Below are positions 33,722-41,117 of a stretch of DNA of 64,000 nucleotides, in pieces (the stretch's first letter is position 1; each line of letters opens with the position of its first letter). Below the pieces are notes generated by a model. The model saw only the letters and a program-made list of their open reading frames with translations, had not been told where the DNA came from and searched no databases. Origin of the DNA: an uncultured Pseudomonadota bacterium (GTDB lineage: Bacteria; Myxococcota_A; UBA796; CAJQPC01); assembly GCA_913060515.1 (NCBI GenBank), contig CAJXRZ010000021.1, forward strand, positions 1-64,000, given 5' to 3'. The position numbers and the translations under genes are program-made.

Positions 33722-35148
33722 GGCTGGGTCTCCACTGGTCCAGAGACCTGGACGGTGCCGATGTGGCCTTCCTGAAGTTCCGGCACCGGGGTGTCTCGCG
33801 TCTCGGCGTAGAAGCCGCGAAGTAGGTTGCCGGCGACCTGGGTGCGGTACCAGGCGCTGCCGCGGTGGTCGCTCATGGGGGTGAAGTCCAAGGCGGCGAT
33901 GGCCAGCTCCAAGTTCTCGTCGTTCCAGGGCTTTCCGATCAACATGGCCTCGGTCGCGGAGGCGCGTTTTGTGGTGGCGGCCATGCCTCCGTAGGCCAGG
34001 CGCGCGGAGCTGACGATTCCAGCGGAGAGCTCGACTACGAAAGCCGCACTGACCGCGCTGATGTCCATCTCCCGACGCTTGGAGACCTTGTAGGCGCCGC
34101 GCAGGGTGTTGGGCTTGGGGTGGGGGATGTCGATGTAGGCGAGGATCTCTCCGGGCCGCAGATCGATCTTGCGGTAGTCCAGGAAGAAGTCGTCCAACAG
34201 CACACTGCGCTCTCCCGCCTTCGAGGCCAATACGACGCTGGCGCCCAGCGCCATGAGCACCGGAGCGCTGTCTCCGATGGGGCTGGCGGTGCAGAGGTTG
34301 CCGCCCAGGGTGGCCCGGTGCTTGATCTGGCGACTGGCGAAGTAGCGCAGCATGCGGGTGAGGATGGGCAGAGGCGCGGCGCTCTCCAAGTCGGCCAGGG
34401 ACATGGTGGCGCCAATTCTCCAGCCGGTCTCGCGGCGCTCCAAGCCACCGATGGGCAGGGCTTCAAGGCTGATCAAGGTGGGGAAGCGCACGCCCTTCTG
34501 GGTGATGTCCAGCCCCAAGTCGGTGGCCCCGCACACGAGCGTTGCTTTGGGGTGGTGCTCCAGGAGGGGCCAGAGCGCCTCCAGCGTGGCAGGGCGAAAG
34601 AAGCGCTCCTCGCCGGCTTGGTAGCTCAAGGCTTCGATTGGCGGGCTTTGGCCTTGAAATCCGTCGGCGGGGTGGGTGCCCGCGACCTGCTCCAGAGCTT
34701 GGCGGATGGGGCGGTAGCCGGTGCAGCGACAGAGGTTGCCGCAGAGCTGGTCGTCCAGCTTCCAGGCGTTCTCTGGGCCCTTTAGGTCGGGCCGGTGACC
34801 GGCCTCGAAGATGGACATCACAAAGCCGGGCGTGCAGTAGCCGCATTGGCTGCCCAGGGTCTCGACCATCGCCTGCTGGGCGGGGTGAAGTGGCTTGCCT
34901 GGCTCGCTGAGCCCTTCGACGCTGAGCACCTCCCGGTCGGCCATGGCGGGCAATGGCACCAAGCAGCTGTTGATGGCCTTCCAGCTCTCGCCCTCCCGAA
35001 TCGCCACCGTGCAGGCCCCGCAGTCTCCTTCGGCGCAACCCTCCTTCGTGCCGACGTGGCCGCGCTCGCGCAGCCAGTCCAGCAGGGTGGTGTTGGGGGA
35101 GACATCGCGGATGTGACGGCGGGTGCCGTTGAGGGTCAGGGAGAACAT
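33718..35148 (-). CDS. xdhA: Xanthine dehydrogenase, iron-sulfur/FAD subunit
   Basis: A 476-residue electron-transfer subunit. The plant-type [2Fe-2S] cluster ligands are in CAEGDCGACTVAI with the later Cys in INSCLVPL; the second [2Fe-2S] domain has QCGYCTPGF and CGNLCRCTGYRPI. From about residue 185 an FAD-binding CO-dehydrogenase-type domain follows (GATDLGLDITQ, TLGGNLCTASPIGDSAPVL). This fusion is the bacterial XdhA form. A copy of the 186-bp palindromic repeat lies 17 bases upstream of the start codon, so it sits in the promoter region; TAGAAT at 35155-35160 (minus strand) could be a -10. Confidence 0.94.
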   Translation of the reverse strand: MFSLTLNGTRRHIRDVSPNTTLLDWLRERGHVGTKEGCAEGDCGACTVAIREGESWKAINSCLVPLPAMADREVLSVEGLSEPGKPLHPAQQAMVETLGSQCGYCTPGFVMSIFEAGHRPDLKGPENAWKLDDQLCGNLCRCTGYRPIRQALEQVAGTHPADGFQGQSPPIEALSYQAGEERFFRPATLEALWPLLEHHPKATLVCGATDLGLDITQKGVRFPTLISLEALPIGGLERRETGWRIGATMSLADLESAAPLPILTRMLRYFASRQIKHRATLGGNLCTASPIGDSAPVLMALGASVVLASKAGERSVLLDDFFLDYRKIDLRPGEILAYIDIPHPKPNTLRGAYKVSKRREMDISAVSAAFVVELSAGIVSSARLAYGGMAATTKRASATEAMLIGKPWNDENLELAIAALDFTPMSDHRGSAWYRTQVAGNLLRGFYAETRDTPVPELQEGHIGTVQVSGPVETQP

Positions 35149-35164
35149 CCGCGCATTCTAACGG

Positions 35165-35350
35165 AGCAAGTCGGGTTGAACGCTCCGCCAAGGACAAGCA
35201 AGCGGGGTTCAACGCGCCATTCTGGTGCCACAGACGGCGTTCTGGCGGCGTTCCAGGCCCCTTTCAGCCCTGTCTGGCCTGAAACGGGGGCGAACTGGAG
35301 CGTTGAACCCGACTTGCTTCGGAGAGCTGGAGCGTTCACCCTGACTTGCT
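35165..35350. repeat. 186-bp four-unit palindromic repeat element, copy B
   Basis: Units at 35165-35184 (AGCAAGTCGGGTTGAACGCT), 35197-35216 (AGCAAGCGGGGTTCAACGCG), and inverted at 35299-35318 and 35331-35350. Offsets are 0, 32, 134 and 166, against 0, 32, 135 and 166 in copy A. The order of unit subtypes (outer TGAACGCT, inner TTCAACGC) is the same. The core between the inner units is not alignable with copy A. It fills most of the gap between xdhA and the lipoprotein gene at 35383. Confidence 0.87.
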
Positions 35351-35382
35351 GGGTTCAGGGGCGAGCGCGAGTAGGCTCAACG

Positions 35383-36546
35383 TCAGCGTTCTCTTGGGGC
35401 GCAGGACTCCGGCAAGAGCACGCCCATGTCCAGGCAGCCCTCCCAGAGATCCACGCGCTCATCGCTGTAGGGGTCGCTGTGGGTGCTGCTCTGGTGCACC
35501 TCACAGGGGGTCACCAAGGCCTCGACGAACACGGCGCCCAGTCGTCGGGATTCGCCGGCGAGCAACCCGTCGGCGTTGATGGGGCGGCCGTGCTCGAAGC
35601 GTTGACCGTCCGCGCAGCGCAGCTCGGTCCGCAGGCTGGCGTTCTCTCGGGCCGCGTGGGCAGGTGGCGTCTGGTTGGCCAACACGAGGGAGGAGATGGT
35701 CACCCCGGCGCTGCTCAGGTTGTCGGCTCGCACATCGCTGATGTGGAGCAGCGGGGCGGGCTCTGGGGTCCCCGTGGGCTGCTCGGGGCACGGGCCGTCT
35801 TGGAGCTGGCCGTGGTCCAGGCACATGCGGCTCTGGCGGCGTCCTTCGGCTTGGGACATCTGCACCATGACCTCGCAGGTGGAGGAGGCCGTGATTCGAT
35901 GCTGGAGTGCAAGGGGGTGGGTGCCCGCTGCGGGCACCTGGCGATCGAAAGTCATGGCGTTGCGGAGCCAGCGCTCTCCCACCTTGCAGCGGCTGTTCAG
36001 GGCGAAGCTGGCTTGGGTCTCGTTGAATGTGGCCTGTCCGGTGAGCTTCAGAGTGTCGTTGTCCCAGCTTAGGGTGAGATCGCGGATCGGTGCTGGGCCC
36101 GGCAGCGGGGGCGGCAAGGGGACGATTCGGGACTCGACGATGTCGGTGAGCAGGGCGTCGTTGACCGAGATGCTGGAGAGCTTGCCATCGTTCTCCTTGA
36201 GCACCAGCAGCTTGCCGTTGGAGAGCTCGCCTTTGACCAGGGAGACGTGGTTCATCTTCTCGATCTGGCGGTAGAGCCACTCCTGTTGCTTGGGGCGGTA
36301 GTAGGTGACCGAGAGCCACTTTTCACTGCCCTGGCGCAGGCCCAAGTACTCGGCCCGGCGGCCAAAGTTCTCCTGGCTGAAGTCCGGGTAGCTCTCGGGG
36401 TAGGCCAGCATCGCGTAGGCGGCCGCGTCGTCGTGGGCGGCCAAGGCATCCAGGAAGGCCTGGGCGTTCTGGGCGGGCTTGGAGTCCCCAGGATGTGTAG
36501 GGTCGGCTGGGGGACCACAAGCCAGAAAAATGCTCAGCACGATCAT
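35383..36546 (-). CDS. Lipoprotein of unknown function
   Basis: A 387-residue protein with signal MIVLSIFLACGPPADP (lipobox FLAC). Residues about 25-110 are alpha-helical (FLDALAAHDDAAAYAMLAYP), resembling the start of DUF4878/NTF2-like lipoproteins. The C-terminal two thirds are beta-rich with scattered Cys (NSRCKVGERW, STCEVMVQ, SRMCLDH, TPCEVHQ, EGCLDMG), consistent with periplasmic disulfides. It is not recognised. It is divergent from the DUF695-like gene, with 68 bases between starts. Confidence 0.68.
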   Translation of the reverse strand: MIVLSIFLACGPPADPTHPGDSKPAQNAQAFLDALAAHDDAAAYAMLAYPESYPDFSQENFGRRAEYLGLRQGSEKWLSVTYYRPKQQEWLYRQIEKMNHVSLVKGELSNGKLLVLKENDGKLSSISVNDALLTDIVESRIVPLPPPLPGPAPIRDLTLSWDNDTLKLTGQATFNETQASFALNSRCKVGERWLRNAMTFDRQVPAAGTHPLALQHRITASSTCEVMVQMSQAEGRRQSRMCLDHGQLQDGPCPEQPTGTPEPAPLLHISDVRADNLSSAGVTISSLVLANQTPPAHAARENASLRTELRCADGQRFEHGRPINADGLLAGESRRLGAVFVEALVTPCEVHQSSTHSDPYSDERVDLWEGCLDMGVLLPESCAPRER

Positions 36547-36614
36547 GAGACGGACTCCGTGTCAGGCGATTAAGTGGAGGGTCTGGTGCCTGCGAGGTCA
36601 GGCTGGGAGTAGCG

Positions 36615-37601
36615 ATGGACTTTTCTGCCTTCTGGGCCTTTTGGACCGAGCATGAAGCCGCCCTGTTTGAGGGGGTGCAGAGCGGCTTGGGCGAGGCCTT
36701 GATCGCTGCGGTGAGTGAGCAGGTTCATGCGCTGCACGATGGCTTGGGCTGGGAGTTTGGGCCTGGAGATGGCGGCCTGAGCTTCGCGCTGAAGACCGGT
36801 GGTGACCCCGCACAGCGACGGGTCGCCCGCGCTTGGATGGCCAGCGCGCCTCCCTTTGAGCGCTGGCAGTTCTTCGACGCGATTCCTCCGGGGCCTATCG
36901 AGCAAGTACAGAACTTTTCCCTGAGTTTTGGCGAGGAGGAGATCAGCTTCTCGGAGCTGCGCTTCGCCCTGGATCCCGAAGATGACCGGCAGCGTGTGCA
37001 TGTGCGGGGCTTCCACCCTGCCCTGGTCGGTGCCGAGACCCAACACCAGCTCAGCGTCTTGTACACGGTCCTGGACACCACTCTGGGAGAGGCCGCTGTG
37101 GAGCTCTGGCTGGGGCAGATCGACGTTGTGGAGGAGCCCTTGGAGGAGGGCCTGGACCTGCCAGGCCTGCGTCGTGCCATCGACGCCCAAGGGGAGGCGT
37201 GGATCGAGGCTGGGGAGGCCTGGGCCAGCGCCCGAGGTGCAAACCGAGAGACCGAGATGCCGGTGCTCTTCACCCTGAACATGAGCGCGAAGCGGTGGAA
37301 CCACCCCCTGTTGGACACCTACTTTGAGCTGGTGCTCTCCTACCCGGCGCGGGAGGATGGTCTGCCCAACCCCAGTGACTACGAGACCTTGATGGATCTC
37401 GACGAGAAGGTCTGCGAGGCCCTCCCAGAGGAGGTGCTGCACTTGGGCAGCCGCATGGGAGAGGGGGAGCGGGTGCTCTTTGGCTACGTGGATGGCCAAG
37501 ACACCGATGGGCTGCGGGCCGCAGCGGTGCAGTGCCTGGGCAGCGACATGGGCTTACGCTTGGAGAAGGATGCGATGTGGGAGCGCCGGATGATGGCCTA
37601 A
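36615..37601 (+). CDS. DUF695-like protein
   Basis: A 328-residue cytoplasmic protein starting MDFSAFWAFWTEHEAALFEG after CTGGGAG. The second half has the pattern of DUF695 proteins: PVLFTLNMSAKRWNHPLLDTY, VLSYPAREDGLPNPSDYETL, LDEKVCEALPEEVLHLG, and GERVLFGYVDG. The first half (EFGPGDGGLSFALKTGGDP, WQFFDAIPPG) may be a divergent related domain. The molecular role of DUF695 is not known. No operon partner: it is followed by a convergent gene after 11 bases. Confidence 0.72.
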   Translation: MDFSAFWAFWTEHEAALFEGVQSGLGEALIAAVSEQVHALHDGLGWEFGPGDGGLSFALKTGGDPAQRRVARAWMASAPPFERWQFFDAIPPGPIEQVQNFSLSFGEEEISFSELRFALDPEDDRQRVHVRGFHPALVGAETQHQLSVLYTVLDTTLGEAAVELWLGQIDVVEEPLEEGLDLPGLRRAIDAQGEAWIEAGEAWASARGANRETEMPVLFTLNMSAKRWNHPLLDTYFELVLSYPAREDGLPNPSDYETLMDLDEKVCEALPEEVLHLGSRMGEGERVLFGYVDGQDTDGLRAAAVQCLGSDMGLRLEKDAMWERRMMA

Positions 37602-37612
37602 GGCTCAGAGCC

Positions 37613-38011
37613 TCAGACTTCGATGGCCGCCATCAACGTGTTTAGGTCACGCTCGTCCCGGACGCTGAGCACGTCGAGTGTTCGATCGCAGCTCTCACAG
37701 GCTGCGTATTCGCAGAAGACCAGGCAGCGGGTGCAGAAGTGGAAGGGCTGGGGGTAGGCCCGAACACGCGCGCCTAGCGCGGCAGTGTAGGTGCTTGGTG
37801 GAGGGATTTTGACCCGTTTGAGGCTGTTGCCCTTGGAGAGCAACAGCAGACCGAGCAGTCCAAAGAGCACGGCGATGCCCAGCGGCAGGGCGAGAAAGAC
37901 GCCGTTGTTCCAGCTTCCGAGAAAGCCAGCGAGGCTCAGGCCGGAGACCCCAAGGCAGAGCGCAGCGCCTCTGTACCCCAGGCCCATCAGCCAATCGATC
38001 AAGTCCGTCAT
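37613..38011 (-). CDS. Small membrane protein with a C-terminal zinc-ribbon-like segment
   Basis: A 132-residue protein with two hydrophobic segments (about residues 15-33 and 39-60) and a cytoplasmic or periplasmic tail with FCTRCLVFCEYAACESC, a four-Cys cluster suited to a zinc ribbon. Its start overlaps the stop of the phosphodiester-glycosidase-like gene (ATGA), so it is translationally coupled to it. The function is unknown. Confidence 0.68.
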   Translation of the reverse strand: MTDLIDWLMGLGYRGAALCLGVSGLSLAGFLGSWNNGVFLALPLGIAVLFGLLGLLLLSKGNSLKRVKIPPPSTYTAALGARVRAYPQPFHFCTRCLVFCEYAACESCDRTLDVLSVRDERDLNTLMAAIEV

Positions 38012-39432
38012 TGTTCCCCTCCATACCAGAGCATCGCACTACGTACCGGTCGCACGCGCCCCGATGCGCCTGCGGTCACCATCTCCGTGTCCGGCAAGTC
38101 TACGCCGCCCAGCTCCCTGACCCAGAGGCGCTTGGAGCTGCCTCCGTCTAGGTTCATGGCCTGGGTGCAGCCCTGTCTGCGCAGCAGCTTGGCCAGCCCG
38201 TGCAGAGTCAGACCCAAAGCGTGTTTCAGGTTCCGTCCGTCCACGCAAGCGAGGACCAAGCTGCCATTTGGACGTATTCCAACACCCAGTCGGGGCAGCA
38301 AGTTCTGGTCGAAGGTCTCATCGGCCGAGAAGGTGATGGGCGGCGCGGTGCCTGCAAAGTCCTCGGGGGCGCGCTCGATCTGTAGCTGACCGTCGCGCAA
38401 CAGACTGGGTCCACCGGCCATGGCGTTGTGCCAGGGCGCCTGGATGCCCAGCGCGCCCAGCTCTGGCAGCGGGTGGCCCTTGGGCAGAGCGATGACGGCC
38501 CCGTTCAGGGGGATGCGTTGGGCACCGTTGGCCACCGAGACCACCTGGTGATCCACCAAAGCGAAGGATGGACCCCAGCCATCTAAACTCACTGGACCCC
38601 ACGCTCTATTAAAGAGCGTCGGGTCCTGATCCAGGGTGCTGGGGTCGTTGTGGCCGGCGACCCTGCAGTGCCAGTCTCCTTGCCTCAGTTGCAGGCCGCT
38701 GAGGGTGGTGCGCTCGATGCGCGGGGGGCCGTGCTTTGGGGCCCAGAGCGCGGCCCGGGCCAGCAGGGGCAGGCTGTGAACTTGGCCTTCTGAGACCAAC
38801 ATGCCGACGGGGTCGCCTCTTTGGGACGGGGCTGCGATGTCGGCCTCGGAGTAGAGGAAGAAGCCGCCGGAGCTGGCGGCCAGTGCACCCTGTTGCGCGG
38901 CGATCTCCGGGAGAGTTCTGCCCTTGCAGAGGTGGGCCGAGAAGCGTGGCGTGTCCAGCTCCAAGAGATGAATTCGTGTGGGCCCGAGCACGCTGTCGCC
39001 GACGATGCGGCCCAGTCGGGACCCGGCCTGCAGCGCCTGCCACTGCGCCGGAAGATCCCAAGGCTGGGGCAAGTCGCTGTTTTGGTAGGGCAGCTGTGCG
39101 CCCAGGGAGGCGTAGTAGTCGGCCAAGGCTCGGATGCGGGCTGCGTGCGGGCCTGGCGCCGCAAGGATCTCCTCGCATCGGCAAGCCAGAGCGATTCTGA
39201 AGGCGGCCGCTGTGGGGTGAGCTTGGCTCTGGAGCAAGGCGTCCGTCGCCAGCAACCGGCGCTGGAAGAGGGCAGCCTGGTCTTCATTGACCTCGGCTGC
39301 GAGGACAGTGTGCACCTGTAGGTGGGGCAGAGGATCCGGGATCGTGCTGCGCAATGTGGGCCCAGGGAAGGCTTGCAGCTTCTCCCACACCTGGGCGGAG
39401 ACACGGGGACGGAGCTGCTTGAGCCAGGACAT
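38008..39432 (-). CDS. Phosphodiester glycosidase (NAGPA-like) family protein
   Basis: A 474-residue protein from ATG 39432 (MSWLKQLRPRVSAQVWEKL). The C-terminal half matches the NAGPA/phosphodiester-glycosidase fold: SGGFFLYSEADI, PLNGAVIALPKGHPLP, VGIRPNGSLVLACVDG and the signature MNLDGGSSKRLWV. In mammals this family removes N-acetylglucosamine from phosphodiesters; in bacteria it acts on cell-wall or exopolysaccharide-linked sugars. No classical signal peptide is visible, which is unusual for the family. The N-terminal 130 residues are helical and unassigned. It follows the spmAB fusion by 8 bases and is coupled to the small membrane protein. Confidence 0.82.
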   Translation of the reverse strand: MSWLKQLRPRVSAQVWEKLQAFPGPTLRSTIPDPLPHLQVHTVLAAEVNEDQAALFQRRLLATDALLQSQAHPTAAAFRIALACRCEEILAAPGPHAARIRALADYYASLGAQLPYQNSDLPQPWDLPAQWQALQAGSRLGRIVGDSVLGPTRIHLLELDTPRFSAHLCKGRTLPEIAAQQGALAASSGGFFLYSEADIAAPSQRGDPVGMLVSEGQVHSLPLLARAALWAPKHGPPRIERTTLSGLQLRQGDWHCRVAGHNDPSTLDQDPTLFNRAWGPVSLDGWGPSFALVDHQVVSVANGAQRIPLNGAVIALPKGHPLPELGALGIQAPWHNAMAGGPSLLRDGQLQIERAPEDFAGTAPPITFSADETFDQNLLPRLGVGIRPNGSLVLACVDGRNLKHALGLTLHGLAKLLRRQGCTQAMNLDGGSSKRLWVRELGGVDLPDTEMVTAGASGRVRPVRSAMLWYGGEQ

Positions 39433-39440
39433 TGGGCCGC

Positions 39441-41057
39441 TCAGCCGAGCAGCAGACGGCAAGCCAAGATGGCTCCGATAAAGCCGGCAAAGTCGGCGCT
39501 CAAACCCGCCAATGCGGCGTGGCGGGTCTTGGTGACGTTCACCGCGCCGAAGTACACCGCCAGCACATAGAAGGTGGTCTCGGTGGAGCCCTGCAGGGTG
39601 CTGGCCAGGTAGCCAATGGGGCTGTCTGGGCCGTGGGTCTGGATGAGCTCGATCATCAGGCCGTAGGCGCCGCTCCCTGAGAGGGGGCGGAGCAAAGCCA
39701 TGGGTAGGATTTCCGCTGGAATACCCAAGGGATGCAGCAGGGGCCCCATTGCAGAGCCCAGCAGGCTCATGCCACCGGCCGCGCGAAGCATGCCCACGGC
39801 GAAGAGGATGGCGACCAGGTAGGGGATGATCTTGACCGCGGTGCTGAAGCCGTCGCGGGCACCTGCGACAAAGACCTCGTAGACCTTGACCTTTCGCAGT
39901 GCGCCAAATCCCAAGAGCAAGACGACCAGAGCCGGAATGACGCCGTCGCCGATCTGGTCGCTGACGTGGCGCAGCTCATCGGGCGGGTTCTTAAAGGTGG
40001 CCACGGTGAAGCTGAGCTGCTCGCAGTCATCGCCGGTGCACAGCAGGGTGTAGGTGCCCAAGCCATCGGGCACGAAGCGGCCGCTGGTGACCTCGGCCGC
40101 AGTGCCCGGAATCCCAGGGTCAGCAAGGGGATGCACCATGCTCTGGACCTTGGTGGAGAAGGCTGAAGGGCCCCCCTTGTGGACCTGAGCTGCGGTCAGA
40201 GACCACTGCCCTCCTTTGGGAAGCTGAATGGTGGCCCACCGCGGGGCGACCATGTCGATGCCGACGACGGGCGGCTCGGCTTGCACGTCAGCCAAGAAGG
40301 CTGCGCCCAGGGCAGGCCCCGCCAGGGCAAGCACCACGCCGACCAGGATCGCGCGAAGGCTCCAGACGCGCCAATCGTCCGGGGTGGGGGTGGCGTAGTC
40401 CAGCAGCTCTTTGACCTCTTCAGAGTCCTCGGACTGCTCTTCGGTCTCTGCCTCTTCCTCTTCTTCGGGGGCGGTGATCTTGAAGATGCCCAAGCGAGAG
40501 AGCAGCTTGGCGGCCGTCACACCCACGATGGTCGAGAGCAGGGTGGCGAAGAGGGTGGTCGCCATGATGCCCCAGGGATTCAAGCTCCCTTCGGCAGCGC
40601 GAATGCTGACCACGCCACTGGGCAGCAAGGCCAGCCCAGAGGTGTTGATCGCCAGAAACAGGCACATGGCGTTGGTGGCGACGCCCTTGTACTTGGAGAG
40701 CTTGTTGAGCTCCTGCATCGCCTTGATGCCGAGTGGCGTGGCGGCGTTCCCCAGACCCAGCATGTTGGCTGAGATGTTCATGATCATCGCCGCCATGGCA
40801 GGGTGCTCCGCCGGCACTTCTGGGAAGAGGCGCGTCATGATGGGGCGGATGGCGCGGGCCAGCAGGCGCAGCAGTCCGCCTTCCTCGGCGACTTTCATCA
40901 GGCCCATGAACAGAGCCATGTAGCCAATCAGCCCAAGAGCCAAGTCTACACTGGACTTTGCGCCTCCGAGGGCGGCCAGGGAAGCCTCCTCCAGAGTACC
41001 GGTGAGCAGCGCCAATGCGCTAGCGATGAGGACGATGCCAAGGAAGATGCCGTTCAC
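39441..41057 (-). CDS. Fused SpmA/SpmB (nucleoside recognition, Gate domain) membrane protein with central insert
   Basis: A 538-residue polytopic protein from GTG 41057. The N-terminal 200 residues match SpmA (LALGLIGYMALFMGLMKVAE, MNISANMLGLGNAATPLGIK), and the last 170 match SpmB (QIGDGVIPALVVLLLGFGAL, RPLSGSGAYGLMIELI, STETTFYVLAVYFG). Between them lies an acidic linker (EEEEEAETEEQSEDSEE), another membrane segment and a beta-rich domain (PRWATIQLPKGGQWSLTA, GTYTLLCTGDDCEQLSFTVA). In Bacillus these proteins affect spore core dehydration; fused forms occur in non-spore-forming Gram-negatives, with no proven role. A transporter or channel function is inferred from the Gate domain. Confidence 0.86.
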   Translation of the reverse strand: MNGIFLGIVLIASALALLTGTLEEASLAALGGAKSSVDLALGLIGYMALFMGLMKVAEEGGLLRLLARAIRPIMTRLFPEVPAEHPAMAAMIMNISANMLGLGNAATPLGIKAMQELNKLSKYKGVATNAMCLFLAINTSGLALLPSGVVSIRAAEGSLNPWGIMATTLFATLLSTIVGVTAAKLLSRLGIFKITAPEEEEEAETEEQSEDSEEVKELLDYATPTPDDWRVWSLRAILVGVVLALAGPALGAAFLADVQAEPPVVGIDMVAPRWATIQLPKGGQWSLTAAQVHKGGPSAFSTKVQSMVHPLADPGIPGTAAEVTSGRFVPDGLGTYTLLCTGDDCEQLSFTVATFKNPPDELRHVSDQIGDGVIPALVVLLLGFGALRKVKVYEVFVAGARDGFSTAVKIIPYLVAILFAVGMLRAAGGMSLLGSAMGPLLHPLGIPAEILPMALLRPLSGSGAYGLMIELIQTHGPDSPIGYLASTLQGSTETTFYVLAVYFGAVNVTKTRHAALAGLSADFAGFIGAILACRLLLG

Positions 41058-41117
41058 CCCTTGACCGTCGCCCGATGGGCTTGACCTGTCAAGGTATTGG
41101 TGGCCGCTCTCCTGCTT

